A DNA stretch of 64,000 nucleotides from Mycocentrospora acerina (lineage: Eukaryota > Ascomycota > Dothideomycetes > Pleosporales): contig JAKUHH010000150.1 in assembly GCA_022701365.1 (NCBI GenBank), positions 310,001 through 374,000 of the forward strand, read 5' to 3'. Positions 51,340 to 63,384 of the stretch are shown in pieces (the first letter of the stretch is position 1; each line of letters opens with the position of its first letter). Both the position numbers and the translations under genes were made by a program. A model generated the notes under the pieces. That model ran no database searches. It saw only the letters and a list, made by a program, of their open reading frames with translations, and was not told the DNA's origin.

Positions 51340-52128
51340 CCGCGGTCATGGCATCTTGGAGGTGATGTGGTAATAACTACGTACTTTGCTCGTAACATAC
51401 CTGGAGTGAAGTGCCGAACACGGAGGTGGGTGTGCAGGTATGCAGGACAATCAAGTCCGCCTCATGTTCCGTCACTCAATCTAGCAATGTATCGTATGCG
51501 ATTGGCCGCCATGTCCGTCCACGCCTCGAGAAAACGGACTTGATAGCAAATGAGGAAGGGGAGGGGCGGAGGTGATGGGTAGTTAGGTAGATAGACAATG
51601 TGTAGGTGGTGGATTCACCGACCGGTGTGTCCTGTGACCCTCTGACCACGCAGGATTTTCTCCTTCCGCATGCCCAGGATTTACCCGTCCAAGGCCATGC
51701 ATGCAAGGCACAAGCACACCACCACCCGTCACACGGACAAGCTAATTGTAGCCGCGGAAAGCTGGAAGGTTTTTATTATATTTTATTTGGAGGCGCTGGA
51801 TGATTTAAAACATGTGCGGGGGTGTTGATTGGATCATTGAATTTATTGATTGTTTCGCCGAATTTGGCAATCAGCAGCCGCGTCAGCTTGGAGAAACAAA
51901 CATTCTCAAACTCTCCATCTCCGTGCCATTTATCCATTCAAATAAGGTTTTATTGGGTCGCAGCAGGTAGATGACGATGTCGGCGAGGGTAGTCCTGTCA
52001 AGAACGGTTTACTGTTTCTGTCGCTTTTCCGCGGGCAGAAACGTGAGTCAAGAGAAAGGCAAGAAGAAAAAAAAATTCTATATCGCCGTAGGCCAAGGTT
52101 GGAGTAGGTAAGAGGGGAGAAAAGGGCA

Positions 52129-52163
52129 TGGCACAGCACAGCACAGTACAGTACAGCACAGCT
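52129..52163. repeat. CAGCA/CAGTA pentamer repeat
   Basis: About seven tandem pentamers in the gene desert. Confidence 0.85.
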
Positions 52164-53437
52164 CGCTCCAAAGCGGCGACGCTGGTGTTTCGCTAGATGG
52201 CATCTATGGCGTAGTCCTCACGGTTCAGTGTCGTTACTAACGGAATGGCCGAGAAGGCTTCGTGGACGAATCAGGAGCGCAAACAGGCCTCTCACTCGGG
52301 TAGCAGTTCGCGAGCCGTCGCGAGGGCAAGGGGGTCCGAGGGAACTTGTCAAATGATGGAGGCCAGATTTGGGGTTCTGATTCGAGGATCCAAGTGGATT
52401 CGCCGCACAGCACCCCGTGTTGGACGAGGCAATGAGAGCTGAGGAATGAGAGATTTGCAGTCTTTCTAGCAGCACTAGGCAGCGAGTCAATTATTGTTCA
52501 TGGGGAGTTTTTTTTTGGACAACGGCAAACCCATGCCATCCATGAATTAATCAAATCATAATTTCTCGAGTCTGGTCGTGATGAGAGGTGCAGCAGGTGG
52601 ACGAACGGTGGTTCCGCGACACATGGCTTCCCGTCTGACTGTGCCCCGCTGACGGAGTGGAATGCCTGATGTCGCCGAGTCACAGCATGGAGCAGCGTTC
52701 AGTCTCACCGTCTTGTCAGGACGCTAAGGAGATGAAGGTCACGTCAGTGGTCAGAGGGCTGCACACCAACAGGACCTTTTTTTGTGCCGGGACAGGGCTG
52801 CGACGACAGCCTCCAATAGAGAAATGACCGATGCAAGAGCGGACAAGTGCAGCTGCAAATTGCGATGGACGGGGGGGTGTGCAGGCATGTCCCTGTGACG
52901 CAAGAATCACGATGCGGGTTCGTTGACCGTTGAAACGTTGATTTGGGTTGGCGTTCGTCACGCTGATTTGGTCATGAAGGATGCAAGAAGTGGGCATAGT
53001 AAGGTTTGGGATGTGGCCACGTGATGGTTGAGCGGCAGTTTCAGACAAGGCAGGTGGGAACAGTGCTGTTCTTTCCGAGGGGTGCAGGTAGCACGGATAG
53101 CATGGCACGGCGGTATTACCTTGGAGTGAAATGGGGTACGTGGACGAGAGTGCGGCAAGGTTCACTCGACGGCCGCAGAGCTGAGGAGGTAGGGGGGCTT
53201 GCATGCACGTGAGTAACAACGGATGGCAACAGGGTCGTGCCGTGGTTCGTGAGCTGTCGACGGCGTTGTGCTGTGCGAAACGAGGCAGCGCAGACGGCCC
53301 GTGGGATGAGTCGCGCGCGCGCAGCAATTGCCCGAGGTGTTGCCTTGTGCGGCAAAGTTTGCAGTGCATGTCGACGGGCAGAGTAGAGTGAGGGCAGGGT
53401 GGAGCAGAGCGTACAGGCCGTGTTGCTGGCGGTCAAC

Positions 53438-53472
53438 GTACAGTACAGTGCAGTGCAGTGCAGTGCAGTGCT
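53438..53472. repeat. CAGTA/CAGTG pentamer repeat
   Basis: About seven tandem pentamers. It is similar in unit to the array at 52129. Confidence 0.85.
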
Positions 53473-53940
53473 ACAGCAAAAGGAGTCGCAGGCGGCGTTG
53501 CGGCACAGGCTGGGGTTGCAGGGCAGGCAGGTCAAGGTCAGTCAGTGATTGTGGACGGGCGGATGAGGAGCGGGTGCGTGCGCAGAGATATTGCTTGGGA
53601 CGTGTTTTATTAAAGGAAGCAGATCGGTCAGGTTGGCACGCGAGAAGGCGCCAAGCCGGCTCTGCCCGCTTCAATTTCGATGAGAGGCGGACCGGCCAAC
53701 GCCAACGCCAGCGCCATGCAGATGGCCAGCGCGGACGCGGACCCCAGCCACGGCGGTGGTCACTGGTCACCCGCCAGCGCTGGCGCGGAAAGGGGCGCTG
53801 CGCTGCAATGGGGCGCTAGAGGGACCGACATACGAGAGGAGGGCGTGGTCCGGCGGGTGGTGTGCATGCCATCATGTCTGGGCACGCGAGGGCCGGCGTG
53901 CACTAGGTAGGCGTGTTGTGTATGTATGCCGTGGGCGTGA

Positions 53941-54000
53941 GTGCCAGTGCCAGTGCCAGTGCCAGCGCCCATGCCAGCGCCCATGCCAGTGCCAGCGCCC
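53941..54000. repeat. GTGCCA/GCGCCCAT minisatellite
   Basis: Five GTGCCA hexamers are followed by GCGCCCATGCCA units. The frames through it are Ala/Ser/Pro-rich artefacts. Confidence 0.85.
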
Positions 54001-54450
54001 GTCCAGCGCCAGTGCGGGCGGGCGGGCAGGCTCTCGACAGCCGTGTGTGGTGTGCAAGTGCATGGCAGGCGGATGTGCGTGCAGGCGCGGCGCATGCAGG
54101 TATTTGAGTGCGCCAGGAGCTGTCGAGCGTATTTGTGTACCGAGGGCCTGTCTGCTCTGCGTGTGGTGGGCGGCGCGGCATGCACTCAGGCCCGGCAGCG
54201 CGCTAAAGGACGGCGAGGAAGGCGCGATCCGTGTCCTCGCTGCATGGGCGCGCAGGGATGAGGCGCGCCCCTGCTACGGCGACGAGAAGGCTGTGGACGG
54301 TTTGGGCGCGGCGGTGGGTATGAAGCGGCCACCATCCCGCTCCAACCTGAATCTCCTTTCTCGTTTCCACGCTCTTGGGTCTCCTCCACGCGCTTCGAGA
54401 AGCCTTCATCTTGCCGCCGCTCCTCCAGCAACCTCAGCTCTGGCTCTGCT

Positions 54451-54489
54451 TGCCTTGCCTCTGCCTTGCCTCTGCCTCTGCCTCTGCCC
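54451..54489. repeat. CTCTGC/CTTGC pyrimidine-rich repeat
   Basis: Imperfect tandem CCTCTG units lie in a long C/T-rich stretch leading toward the regulator gene, probably its 5' untranslated or promoter region. Confidence 0.7.
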
Positions 54490-55002
54490 CCGCGCCCGCC
54501 TGCCCAACTCGCCCGTCCGCCTGCCCCGTCGCAGCCATCCGCCGAGGGCTGACTGATTCTCGTTGACTGGCTGGCTGGCTGGCTTGGCTCCCTCTCCCGC
54601 CGCACCGCACCCACACCCACGCCCACACCACTCTCTCCCTCGCACACACGCCTCTCTGCGCTGCACTGCACTGCACCGCACTGCCTCTGCCCTCTTCTCT
54701 GGCCTGCACCCGCCGCTGCCGCCCCTCGAGTGCTGGTGACACGGCCCCTCGCCCGTCCCAGGCCGTCATCACCCGCACCACAGCTGTTGGCCGCCATCCG
54801 CCTGTCGTCTTCGTCGCTCGTCTTCGTCTGTCGCTTGTCGCTTGCCGCCTGTCCACGAGGGCCCGTCTTTCCTCCCTGCCTCGCTACCGCTGGTTCATGA
54901 CGGCGTGACCTCACCACACAGCTGGGCGCGACTATTACCATCACACACGTCCGTCAACTGCGCTCCACCTCGACCGAACCACCCCCCACCGCCCCCAGCA
55001 TC

Positions 55003-56392
55003 ATGTTCCCGCACCAAGGTGGCCAAGGCCAGCTGCCCACTCACTGGCAGCCCCCAACGTCGCAACAGCCTGCCAATGGCGCCTACCCGCCGCCCTCGCA
55101 CGTAAGTCTGGCCGAGAGGAGAGACGTTGTGCGGCCGTGTGCCTGCCTACTCCCTCCCCATTGATGGCGACGCCCGCTGACATTCGACGTCGACACAGAT
55201 GAGCGCCAGATTGCCTCCACCCCCGCCTCAAGAGCCGCGCGCCGACATGGCCGCCCACCAGCACCCTCACCCACCCCACCCGCAGTACCAACAGCCGCCG
55301 CCGCAGCAACAGCAGTACCGCCTGCCAGGTCCCAATGAGTGGTCCCAGGCACCTCCTCCCCACGGCGACCCTTACCGCCAGCAGGGCCCCCCGCCGCAGT
55401 ATGTCCAGCAGCACCACCAGCCTCCAGCACCCCGCCAGCGCACTGCTATTGCCTGTCGCTACTGCCGGCGACGCAAGGTAAATCCTCTCTGCCGCATCTA
55501 GCGAAATGCATTTTTTTCCCCTGGGTTTCTCTGCTAACTCTTGCAGATCCGATGCTCGGGCTTCGAGGCGACCGAGGATGGCCGCTGCTCCAACTGCATG
55601 AGATTCAACCAAGACTGCATCTTCACCCCAGTCTCAGCGCAGACGCAGGCTTTTGTCCCTGCCCACACAGTCTGGCGCGGTGTCGGGCAGCCGCCGCCCA
55701 TGTACGGCGCCTATGGGCAGCCGCTCCCGCCTGCAAACCACGCCGAGCCCTATGGCCAGCCACCTCGTCCGCAGCAGTATCTGCCCAGTCCCACTGCAGG
55801 TCCGTACCCAGCTCACTCTGCATATGCCTCGCCTGGTGCTTCGCCCATTGAGGCGACCCGTGACGATGCGAATGGCAGGAAGAGGCCGCACGCCGAGCCT
55901 CACACTCCCACCCTGCCACCGCCCACTCCCGGCGCAGCGTCACAGGCTCCTCATCGAGGCACCAGACAAGAGTATTCATTTCCAGAGCAACCGTCTCTAA
56001 CCTCCGCTGCTCCCACAGCCGGCCACCCTGCCCCTTATCCTGCCGCTCCTCCTTCTGCCGCGCAGCCCTATTACGCTCCCCAACCGCCCCGGCAAGCCTC
56101 GCCACAGAGCGCGTATCGATATGACGCGAGCCGCGCCTCGTCCTCGCCCCATTCGCAAGCGCCCACCACACCGGGGACCGCCCCTTCGCCCTACTACACT
56201 ACCTCGGCACAACCAAACGGGTCTCTGCAGCCAATGGCCCCTCGCAGTGAAGGCAGAACTCCGCCTCCGCCCACATCTCAGGCTGCAAGCAGGCCTGGCA
56301 TGCGCATCAACGACCTCGTTACAGACAACGGTCCTCCACGCAGCTCCACAGATTCGTCCATGCTCAACATGCTCAACCGCCGACCTATGTAA
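55003..56392 (+). CDS. Zn2Cys6 transcription factor, short form
   Basis: Fungal binuclear zinc cluster protein. Three exons (55003-55101, 55199-55477, 55547-56392) give about 407 aa. Residues 1-115 are Pro/Gln/His-rich. The cluster starts ACRYCRRRK at the end of exon 2 and continues IRCSG in exon 3, a typical intron inside the DNA-binding domain. It completes with CSNC and MRFNQDC, spacing C-x2-C-x6-C ... C-x2-C-x6-C. The remaining 260 residues are Pro/Ser/Ala/Gln-rich with GYGQP/YGQP-like repeats, and the end is RINDLVTDNG then SSMLNMLNRRPM. There is no fungal-specific TF (Fungal_trans) domain, so it is a short regulator. The targets are unknown. The large upstream desert suggests complex regulation. 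Confidence 0.85.
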
Positions 56393-57348
56393 AATCTCTG
56401 CCTGGTTCAGAAAAAGTGCTCACGAGCTGGTCCTCAACACGAGCACACGTACGTCGATGCAGCAGCAAGCAACGTTCTGACGCCGGTACATCAGCCGTCA
56501 CTTCGTTTCTCTGTATAATCTTTTCTTCGTCACCATTGCTTCGCCTTGTTTCCCAAAGGAACACGGCGCGGCAACAATGTCATTTCGGGCGGTCTACTGA
56601 ACTCTTTAGCGCCACCGAGCATTAATCGGCTTCCTTTTAATACTCACAATGACCTGACCTTTTCTGTATCGACTCTTTTTTCATTTGCCTTGACGAGACG
56701 CCTAGATTAACAGTGTCCCACTACCGGACTACTAACCTCATGGGTGTCGAATCAACAATGGTGTTTTGCGATTTTTTTTTGAGATGTCCAGATCTCTTGA
56801 AATCGAGACACAATTTCCTTACGGAGGATATCTTGAACATGAACCCGCCTCGGTGGAAGGCGGTGAAGAATGTCATTGGTGGCGAGCGCTCGAATTAACT
56901 TGTCAACTCTTCGCAACTTGGGTGGTCAACTGTCTTTCCTGCTTACATTAGATCTGGGGTTGCATAACTGGAGGTGCTCTGATTGTATGTATCACTGCAC
57001 GCATTGTGGTTGGGAGCCAGCATTGGTGCTTCGCTGCATGATGCTGGATGTGGTGGTTGTTTTTGCTGTTTTTGCGAATTCCCTATACTTAGATGCTCTA
57101 TCATCTCGGTCGATTTGGGCAAGGTCGTCTGTTACTGCTGTCTCTACCGCGTATTTTTTGTTCTTCAAGTTTGGACACGTCTCTTGTTTGCGCATGATCT
57201 GTTTGTGCGTTTTTCTTTCTCTCTCTTTTGGTTGGGGATCTCTCTCTCTGTGTGTTTCTTGGTTCTCTGGGCGGCAATCTGATATTTTCACACGGCGAAC
57301 CGAGCAAGCGGATGAGAGTTGGTACGATTGAAGTGTATTTTTGTTTGG

Positions 57349-57371
57349 TCAATCAATCAATCAATCAATCA
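57349..57371. repeat. (CAAT)n microsatellite
   Basis: Five to six TCAA/CAAT units. Confidence 0.85.
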
Positions 57372-57850
57372 TCTATTTAACATCTACATTTAAACCTTGC
57401 CAGAGTCGTTGATTACTGAACGCAATGTTTGTTCATTCACTTTCCATCTTTCTCTCTCTCTATACACACACACATACTCACTTACTCTCCCACGGCAAGC
57501 CTCCTACCATCACCCTAACCCCACGCTAAAACAAAAAAAAAGGAAGACATCTCACCAACTCCCAGACTCCAGCTTTTCCTCGGAGCCTACCTACCCCGAC
57601 ACACCCTGACGTACCCTCCCGTACCCATTCCAAAAAAAACTCCCATCCAAATAGGTACAAATCAGATCCGGTATATCATATCATATCAAATCAGACCAAA
57701 CCAGACAAAAAACACCACACATTACACTTACACTTACACGACCGACAGGGTGCCGCCTACCGCGCCGTCCCGACACAAAGGAGGCGCGTTATTCGCCCCT
57801 CCTCCTATTCCCCCCACACAGGGTCGGGTTCGCGTTTAAAATTGCAGGGC

Positions 57851-57858
57851 ACGACGAC

Positions 57859-57889
<31 letters not shown>

Positions 57890-57899
57890 GTGACGACGC
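57851..57899. repeat. GGC/GGT/GAC trinucleotide repeat
   Basis: ACG units are followed by GGCGGCGGT-type units. The minus-strand frame is Arg/His-rich or Ala/Val-rich and not gene-like. Confidence 0.85.
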
Positions 57900-58046
57900 A
57901 AAACGAAGAGCTGGGAAGACAAAAAGGGTAGACTAGTATACCGTACCGGTCTTTCTCTGTGGCGTTTGGAGGGGTGGGAGTTGCTTGCTTGCTGTGTTTG
58001 AATACGCCACTGTGGGACGAGGTGGAGGCGAGGCGGTTCTGGAATA

Positions 58047-58130
58047 CTACTATGGTATGGTATGATATGATGTGATATAGTATAGTATGGTATGGCATGG
58101 TATAGTATGGTATGGTATAGTTTGGTTTGA
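58047..58130. repeat. TATGG/TATAG pentamer array
   Basis: About sixteen pentamers drift between TATGG, TATGA, TGTGA and TATAG. Confidence 0.85.
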
Positions 58131-58770
58131 CACATTGTTTTAATTTGATATATAGGATCGATTTATTTATTTTTTCTTAGGAGAGGCGGGGAGGGGAGGG
58201 GCTAGATACCACGCTGGACTGTATCACGCGCACATGAATGTGTAGGTTAGGTTAGGTAGGGGTAAGTGGGAAGAATTCACAAAAATTTGCCGTCTTGACT
58301 TGGCTTGCTGCGCGTGGGCTTTGCTTTTGGGCGAGGCAGGACGGGGCGAGGCGCGGCGAGGCGCGGCGCGCCAGAGAGTTTGGTTTGGTTCGGTTCGGTT
58401 CTGCTTGGGGTTACTTTGGGATGGGTTGAGATAGTTTGGTTCGGCTTGGTGCAGTGCAGTGCAGTGCAATGTGGATGGTGGGCCGGGTCCGCGAGCTAAG
58501 GGGATTAGGCCATGGCAGATGGACTAATTGGACGGTACCATGTCGTGTGTAACGGACGGGTTTCTAGGTTTGGGTTCGGAGGCGCGACGGATCGGCTGGG
58601 ATGGGTGGATCGTTTTGAGCTGGAGGAAGGCCTAGAGGGCACTAGGGTACCAGAGTTTGGAAGTTTGTCCAGGGGTGAGAAGAGGTTGTGCAGCGAGGCT
58701 ATTGGTTGGCGGGTTGCTTGGTTCGATATCATCAAGGCGAGTAGAGGGGGAGATTGGAGAGGCGGGTTCG

Positions 58771-58833
58771 GGGTGGTGATGGAGGGAGGGAGGGAGGGAG
58801 GGAGAGAGGGAGGGAGGGAGAGAGGGAGGGAGG
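58771..58833. repeat. (GGGA)n tract
   Basis: Repeated GGGA units with GAGA interruptions. It is strand-asymmetric purine and potentially quadruplex-forming. Confidence 0.9.
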
Positions 58834-60416
58834 ACGTAATCGTAGTAGAAGGGATGTTGGCCATAGCGATGGTGACAATGGTGGTGACAAGGGTTAGGCG
58901 AAATCGTCGACTTACATGGTACAGCAACGAAAGCGGAATCGTGTCCCAAATCGACTACAATTTACTTCGGACCTCTCCCATCCGACCCACGTGTAGAGGC
59001 TTCTTCCGTGCAAGGGTTCTTTTCGTATCTAGAAAAATCCTTGTATCCCTGTCTATACTTCCCCCTGCGAGACAGAAGAGCCCAATTACCACCACCCTTG
59101 CATCTCCTCGGCAAGGCAGAATCCGAAAGAAAAAAATTACAGTCTCACAGCCCTGACCTCGTTACCCCAAGAACCATGGCTGCAGCACGAGGTCCCGCTG
59201 CCAGGCCCAGCTGAGACCGACTCTATCAATATCTAGACGTACATCGACATCCGAACGTTCCGTACCTCTTCTCCATCCCTCTTAGTATTCATTCATCACT
59301 GGAAACTTCTGGTTTCAATTCCAGTTATAGATCTATGCGGCAGTGTACGGGCAAATTAGTAAGCCTTATTCAACAAGAGTCCCCTTGCTATACCTTCCTG
59401 ACAGTAGACGCACGTCATCAATTACATGTACCACCAAGTCAAGTTTGAAAGTTTGACGTGAAAACCGTTCAGTAGTGCACAGCGTTGACAAGAAATTCCT
59501 GGTTTCAATTCTCACACATAGCACAACAGCACTGGAGCATTCAGAAGATTTTCTTGCATTAGATAGTTTCTTCAACGACATGCGGGAGTGTATCCGGAAG
59601 TCGTCGTAAGACGAGACGCGCACTTACGTGAGACTTTTGATTGATGACGTTGTAGGAATAGGGTAACCCTTGTAACGAGCCATACTTGCTCTTGCTCGAC
59701 TTGCTTTATCAGCAACATGTTTGCACTGAATAATGCTTAAGCCATCATTTCCCTCGCATGGTTCCTATGTTTTTGTTGATGTTTAGAGTTTTCTTTGCTT
59801 CCAACTTTTTCCAGTGATGAGCAGACGAGGGGTGACATGAGAGGTAGTTGAATACACTCTACCACGTAGTGTCACCCCTATCTCTGTCCCTAAAACCAAT
59901 ACTCACCCGTTGATAAAAATTTGCCGCCATTAAGATGTGTCTTCAGCCTGTACAACCCAGCATAGTCATCACTTGCATCCTGCTACAGATTTTACTCATC
60001 TGTTCAATACACCCCAAACCCTCAACTCGACGCCAAAAATCGTCGACCTTGACCAGGAATATACACCTACGCCATTTCGTAGCCCATATCCTTTCTCCTG
60101 GTGTTTGAGCCCACACAGCAAGCCATGACATCAACTTCGCATGAAGCAAAGCTTTATACAAGAAGGCACATAATCAACAATTGCTGCGAACCGGTGTAAG
60201 CATAACCCTCGATTGATCCATCCGCACATACCATCTTGCTCCCGAAAAATCTGAACGAATGCTCTTAAGAGTTGCAATACTCAAGGTAGCTTCCGCATAT
60301 CACTAGATCCTTCTCTATCCTCGTCAAGAACCATCAGGAAACAATCAGTTTGACTTCTTCGCGATTAAACCATATTAGTCAGTATTTCCACTCGAAAACA
60401 AAGTTTCATCGGCAGA

Positions 60417-63117
60417 TTATTCGACCTTTTCTCTGCGACGTCGAGAACGCTCTGTTTTTGAAGTATTTGAACGTTGCAAAGTTCCAAGTTGTGGAGACGA
60501 GCTGGCACAGGCTTCACTATGCCGTTTCGCAGCCTTTCGATTTTGGTCAGGAGTTTGTTGCTCTATCTCATCTATGGACGTTGCCGCACTGTACACGCTT
60601 TGCTCTCGTCGAGCATTTGGTGAACTAACCGATCCATACGTTGTCTCGGCGGAAGCTGAGCGGAGTGAAGGGTGATGTTGCAAGTCGGGAGGTGAGAGCC
60701 ATCCCTTAAACTCTGTTATGTGGGGATTTTGTTCTTGGTTGTATATTTGTCTTTGTCGCAACGTCAGGGCGCAGTCAGCTCGAGACGTGCATCTGTGTTT
60801 CGGTTTTATTGATCTCCAATTACAGAATGGACATCGATCGTGTCGAAGAAAGCAGAGAGTGTTAGACACGGTCTGCGAACTTCCAGATTGCACCCATCGA
60901 TGCTTCTCAAATGCACATGGGGGGTGTATGGCCTGGGATGGATCTGATGCAGGGTGGTCTGATAATTCCAGCGAATTTAAAGTAACTGGCTCTTGTACTA
61001 CAGACGGACGAAAATCTTCCATGGTATCTGCTCCGATTCGCTGTTTTTGTTTGCCTTTTGCGTTCTTAGATGCTTTAGCCCCTCCTTGGGTCTCCGAGTT
61101 TTCAGCCTTTGCCGGGCGAAGCAACTCATCAGTCGCCGAGTACAAATCCCTCTCGAGTACTGTATTTGTTCCAGACGGGTTAGTCCCCCAGTGTGACGAA
61201 GCTCTCCCCTCGTCGCTGTCGAGTGAAAATTCGGGCCACCTGATGGTTGAGGGTTCCACATTTTCTCGATTCCAAACGCTAGAATCTGATTGGCTATCGG
61301 TATAACAAGCTGAATCATGCTGCATAGATGAACACCCAGATGCTTCCTTATTTTGAGCATAAGCCGCTTGGCTAGAAGCCAACCTCAAGACTCCGTTTTT
61401 GTCCCGTGATTCGATTTTAATTCTGTCACTGGAAAATATGGCTTCATCTACTGCCGTAGAATCGACTTCAAGAGCAGCTAAGTTGTTTGAACCATGCGGA
61501 TCAGTACATCCGGATAATTTTTTGGTTGAGCAAGCAAGCGCAGGACACTCATAGTTGCTGCATGAAGTAAAAAGCCTTTCCTCATCTTTCACTGATATAT
61601 TTCCTTCGTTCTCTTGTTTGGTTTTCGATTCACACGTACTTTTGCCGCAACAAAGCCACGAGAAACAGGGCAGTTCCTCCGTTGGTTGGCTCGCATCATT
61701 CAAAGCGCTAGGTAGGTTTCGACGAAGTTTGTATGCTCTCAAGAACCGATCTCGGCCTTCTGGTGTCACCCTGTATCTCAGTGATGTAGGATTTGATGGC
61801 TTTGAATGGAGAAGAGGAAGGTGGATGCGCTCAGGAGATATGTGCCCGGCAGGTGCAACAGGTTTCTGGTACGGCTTGTTGACCCATTTCTGATATGTCT
61901 TAGGAGTCCTTATGATTGTGTACCGTTTCACTAGAAATGCTGCCGCATAAGATGGTAGCACACACTCATATAAAGGTGCGATCTGAGTAGACACAACTTC
62001 GCGTTTAACCTGTGACCAATTTACGCACAAGTCAATTTGCTTTACGACCTTAGCTGTCCATAATTAGCAAGTTACACCAAACTTTTGGGATAAATGTAAT
62101 TTAGCGATGAAAAGTGTTTTCCCTTCATGCGATACATAGTCAAATCCAATAGAGGCTGGTGTAATTCCAAGATTTGGAATGTACTTTGATCTTACCAAAA
62201 TCTATGTACTTGCTGAATCGATTAAATTGCGAGGGAGCATCCACAGTTTCGTCAATGATATCTACGCCGTAAGAAGATATAGGTTGAGAAGATGAAAAAG
62301 TATTTTTGGGCTGTTCATCCGTACTCGAAACTGCTCTTCCACTGCACTCAACTTTCTGGGAGAGGGGTAGAGGGTATAGCAGAACAGAGGATTTGGAAGG
62401 TTCAGGAACGCTGACCCTGTCTACACCAGAGTCACGCTCATCTCCAAGTGAAGATTCTCGAGAAGGCGGTGTAACTAGGACACCGACAAAAGATTTCCTG
62501 TTCGCGATTACAACTGCTGTATCTTCAGTTTTTCGGAAAGGCGATTGGGAAAACAACAAAATATCCTTGTTGATACAGTCTCCGAGTTCATCATGGGCTG
62601 TGTATTCTCGGTCAATTGAGTTCTCAGGAATTTGGTCATCAACTTGACCTTTGTCATGGCCACTGTGGTCGGGGTTGGAGTGGGAGTTGTATAGCCTCAC
62701 GCCGTCATGGGACACTTCGTCGAATCCTGGCCACAGATCCAAGGAGCCCCTCGTTGAATCGGAAATATGGCCCTCATCAATGGTTTCTAACTTCGCTGGT
62801 ACAGGTAGAGACTTCTAGTCGTTGTTCCAGGGCCTTGTCTTGTAAGCAAATCGAGGTAAAGAGCAAGACCTCGTCACTCACTTCAGGCTCTCTTTGCATC
62901 TGAATGCTTCTCTGGGAACATCCTGCCTAATTTCTAGTACTGTTTGCGGTCTTGATGGAAGCGATGGTGCGCTAGTTGTCCGAAGGCTGTCTTGTATGGT
63001 GTCAATCAATGAGGCGGTTTCAGTTCTGAAGTTATACTTTGCGTGTCCGGTTACTTCATCAACGGCTGTATCAGGCTGGTTCATTGAGCTAACCGGGGTT
63101 TCTAAAGATTTCTCCAT
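60417..63117 (-). CDS. Conserved-looking multi-exon gene, unrecognised
   Basis: Provisional model of three exons: 63117-62882, 62749-62196 and 62053-60417 (about 808 aa). The second junction is solid: GTAAGA..CAG, phase 1, joining SKYIDF to AKVVKQIDLCVNWSQVKREVV. The first junction is weak (GTGAGT..GAG), so the 5' exon could instead belong elsewhere, or translation could start near 62742. Exon 3 has a compact N-terminal part (CVLPSYAAAFLVKRYTIIRT, YQKWVNKPYQKP, TSLRYRVTPEGRDRFLRAYK) and then a long Ser-rich disordered region. It also has a cysteine/histidine cluster RCPFCNWRSIKPKHRC with further Cys, possibly zinc-binding, and a basic tail ERSRRRREKVE. No family is recognised. A nuclear role is a guess from composition. 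Confidence 0.55.
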
Positions 63118-63384
63118 ATAGGATAATTGGAATCGTTTAAGTGTCGGTCCCTATGATGAAAGATGGTACTCTTTGTACTGAACTTTTTGGTTTGATCATC
63201 AACTTGAGGCTTGTACTTTCACGGCCATCGAAAGCCTGAGAGTAAAAATATGGGGAGGTGATACGCTGAGAACGAATGATGATGAAATGTACACGGAGAT
63301 GATCTTAATGACAAGGAAATCAATCGCTAGTTTGAGGTGAACCAAGCAACTCATGAGTACATTCGCTCCTGCAAGTTCCAGTAA
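63118..63384. other. Short intergenic region
   Basis: 267 bp between two minus-strand genes. No features are recognised. Confidence 0.5.

Larger units (their letters stand above)
48475..55002. other. 6.5 kb gene desert upstream of the Zn2Cys6 regulator
   Basis: No open frame on either strand shows domains, signal peptide or splice-linked exons. Long frames at 53.3-54.9 kb are readings of C/G-rich simple repeats. The desert is studded with microsatellites and G-runs (listed separately). It could be a long regulatory region or contain a non-coding transcript. Neither can be shown from sequence alone. Confidence 0.55.
56393..60416. other. 4 kb intergenic region with simple repeats
   Basis: Lies between the stops of the regulator and of the unrecognised minus-strand gene. 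The first 900 bp are T-rich and likely include the regulator 3' untranslated region. 57.4-58.9 kb is dominated by short tandem repeats. 59.2-60.4 kb has ordinary composition but no credible gene on either strand. Confidence 0.5.

Noticed and set aside
53328..54944. Several frames of 140-266 codons on both strands before the Zn2Cys6 gene
   Set aside because: They overlap in many frames at once and consist of Arg/Ala/Gly/Cys-rich readings of GC-rich simple repeats. No signal peptide, domain or splice partner.
58512..59156. 214-codon plus-strand frame
   Set aside because: It runs through the GGGA repeat (Gly-Gly-Arg-Glu reading) and has no domain or conserved block.
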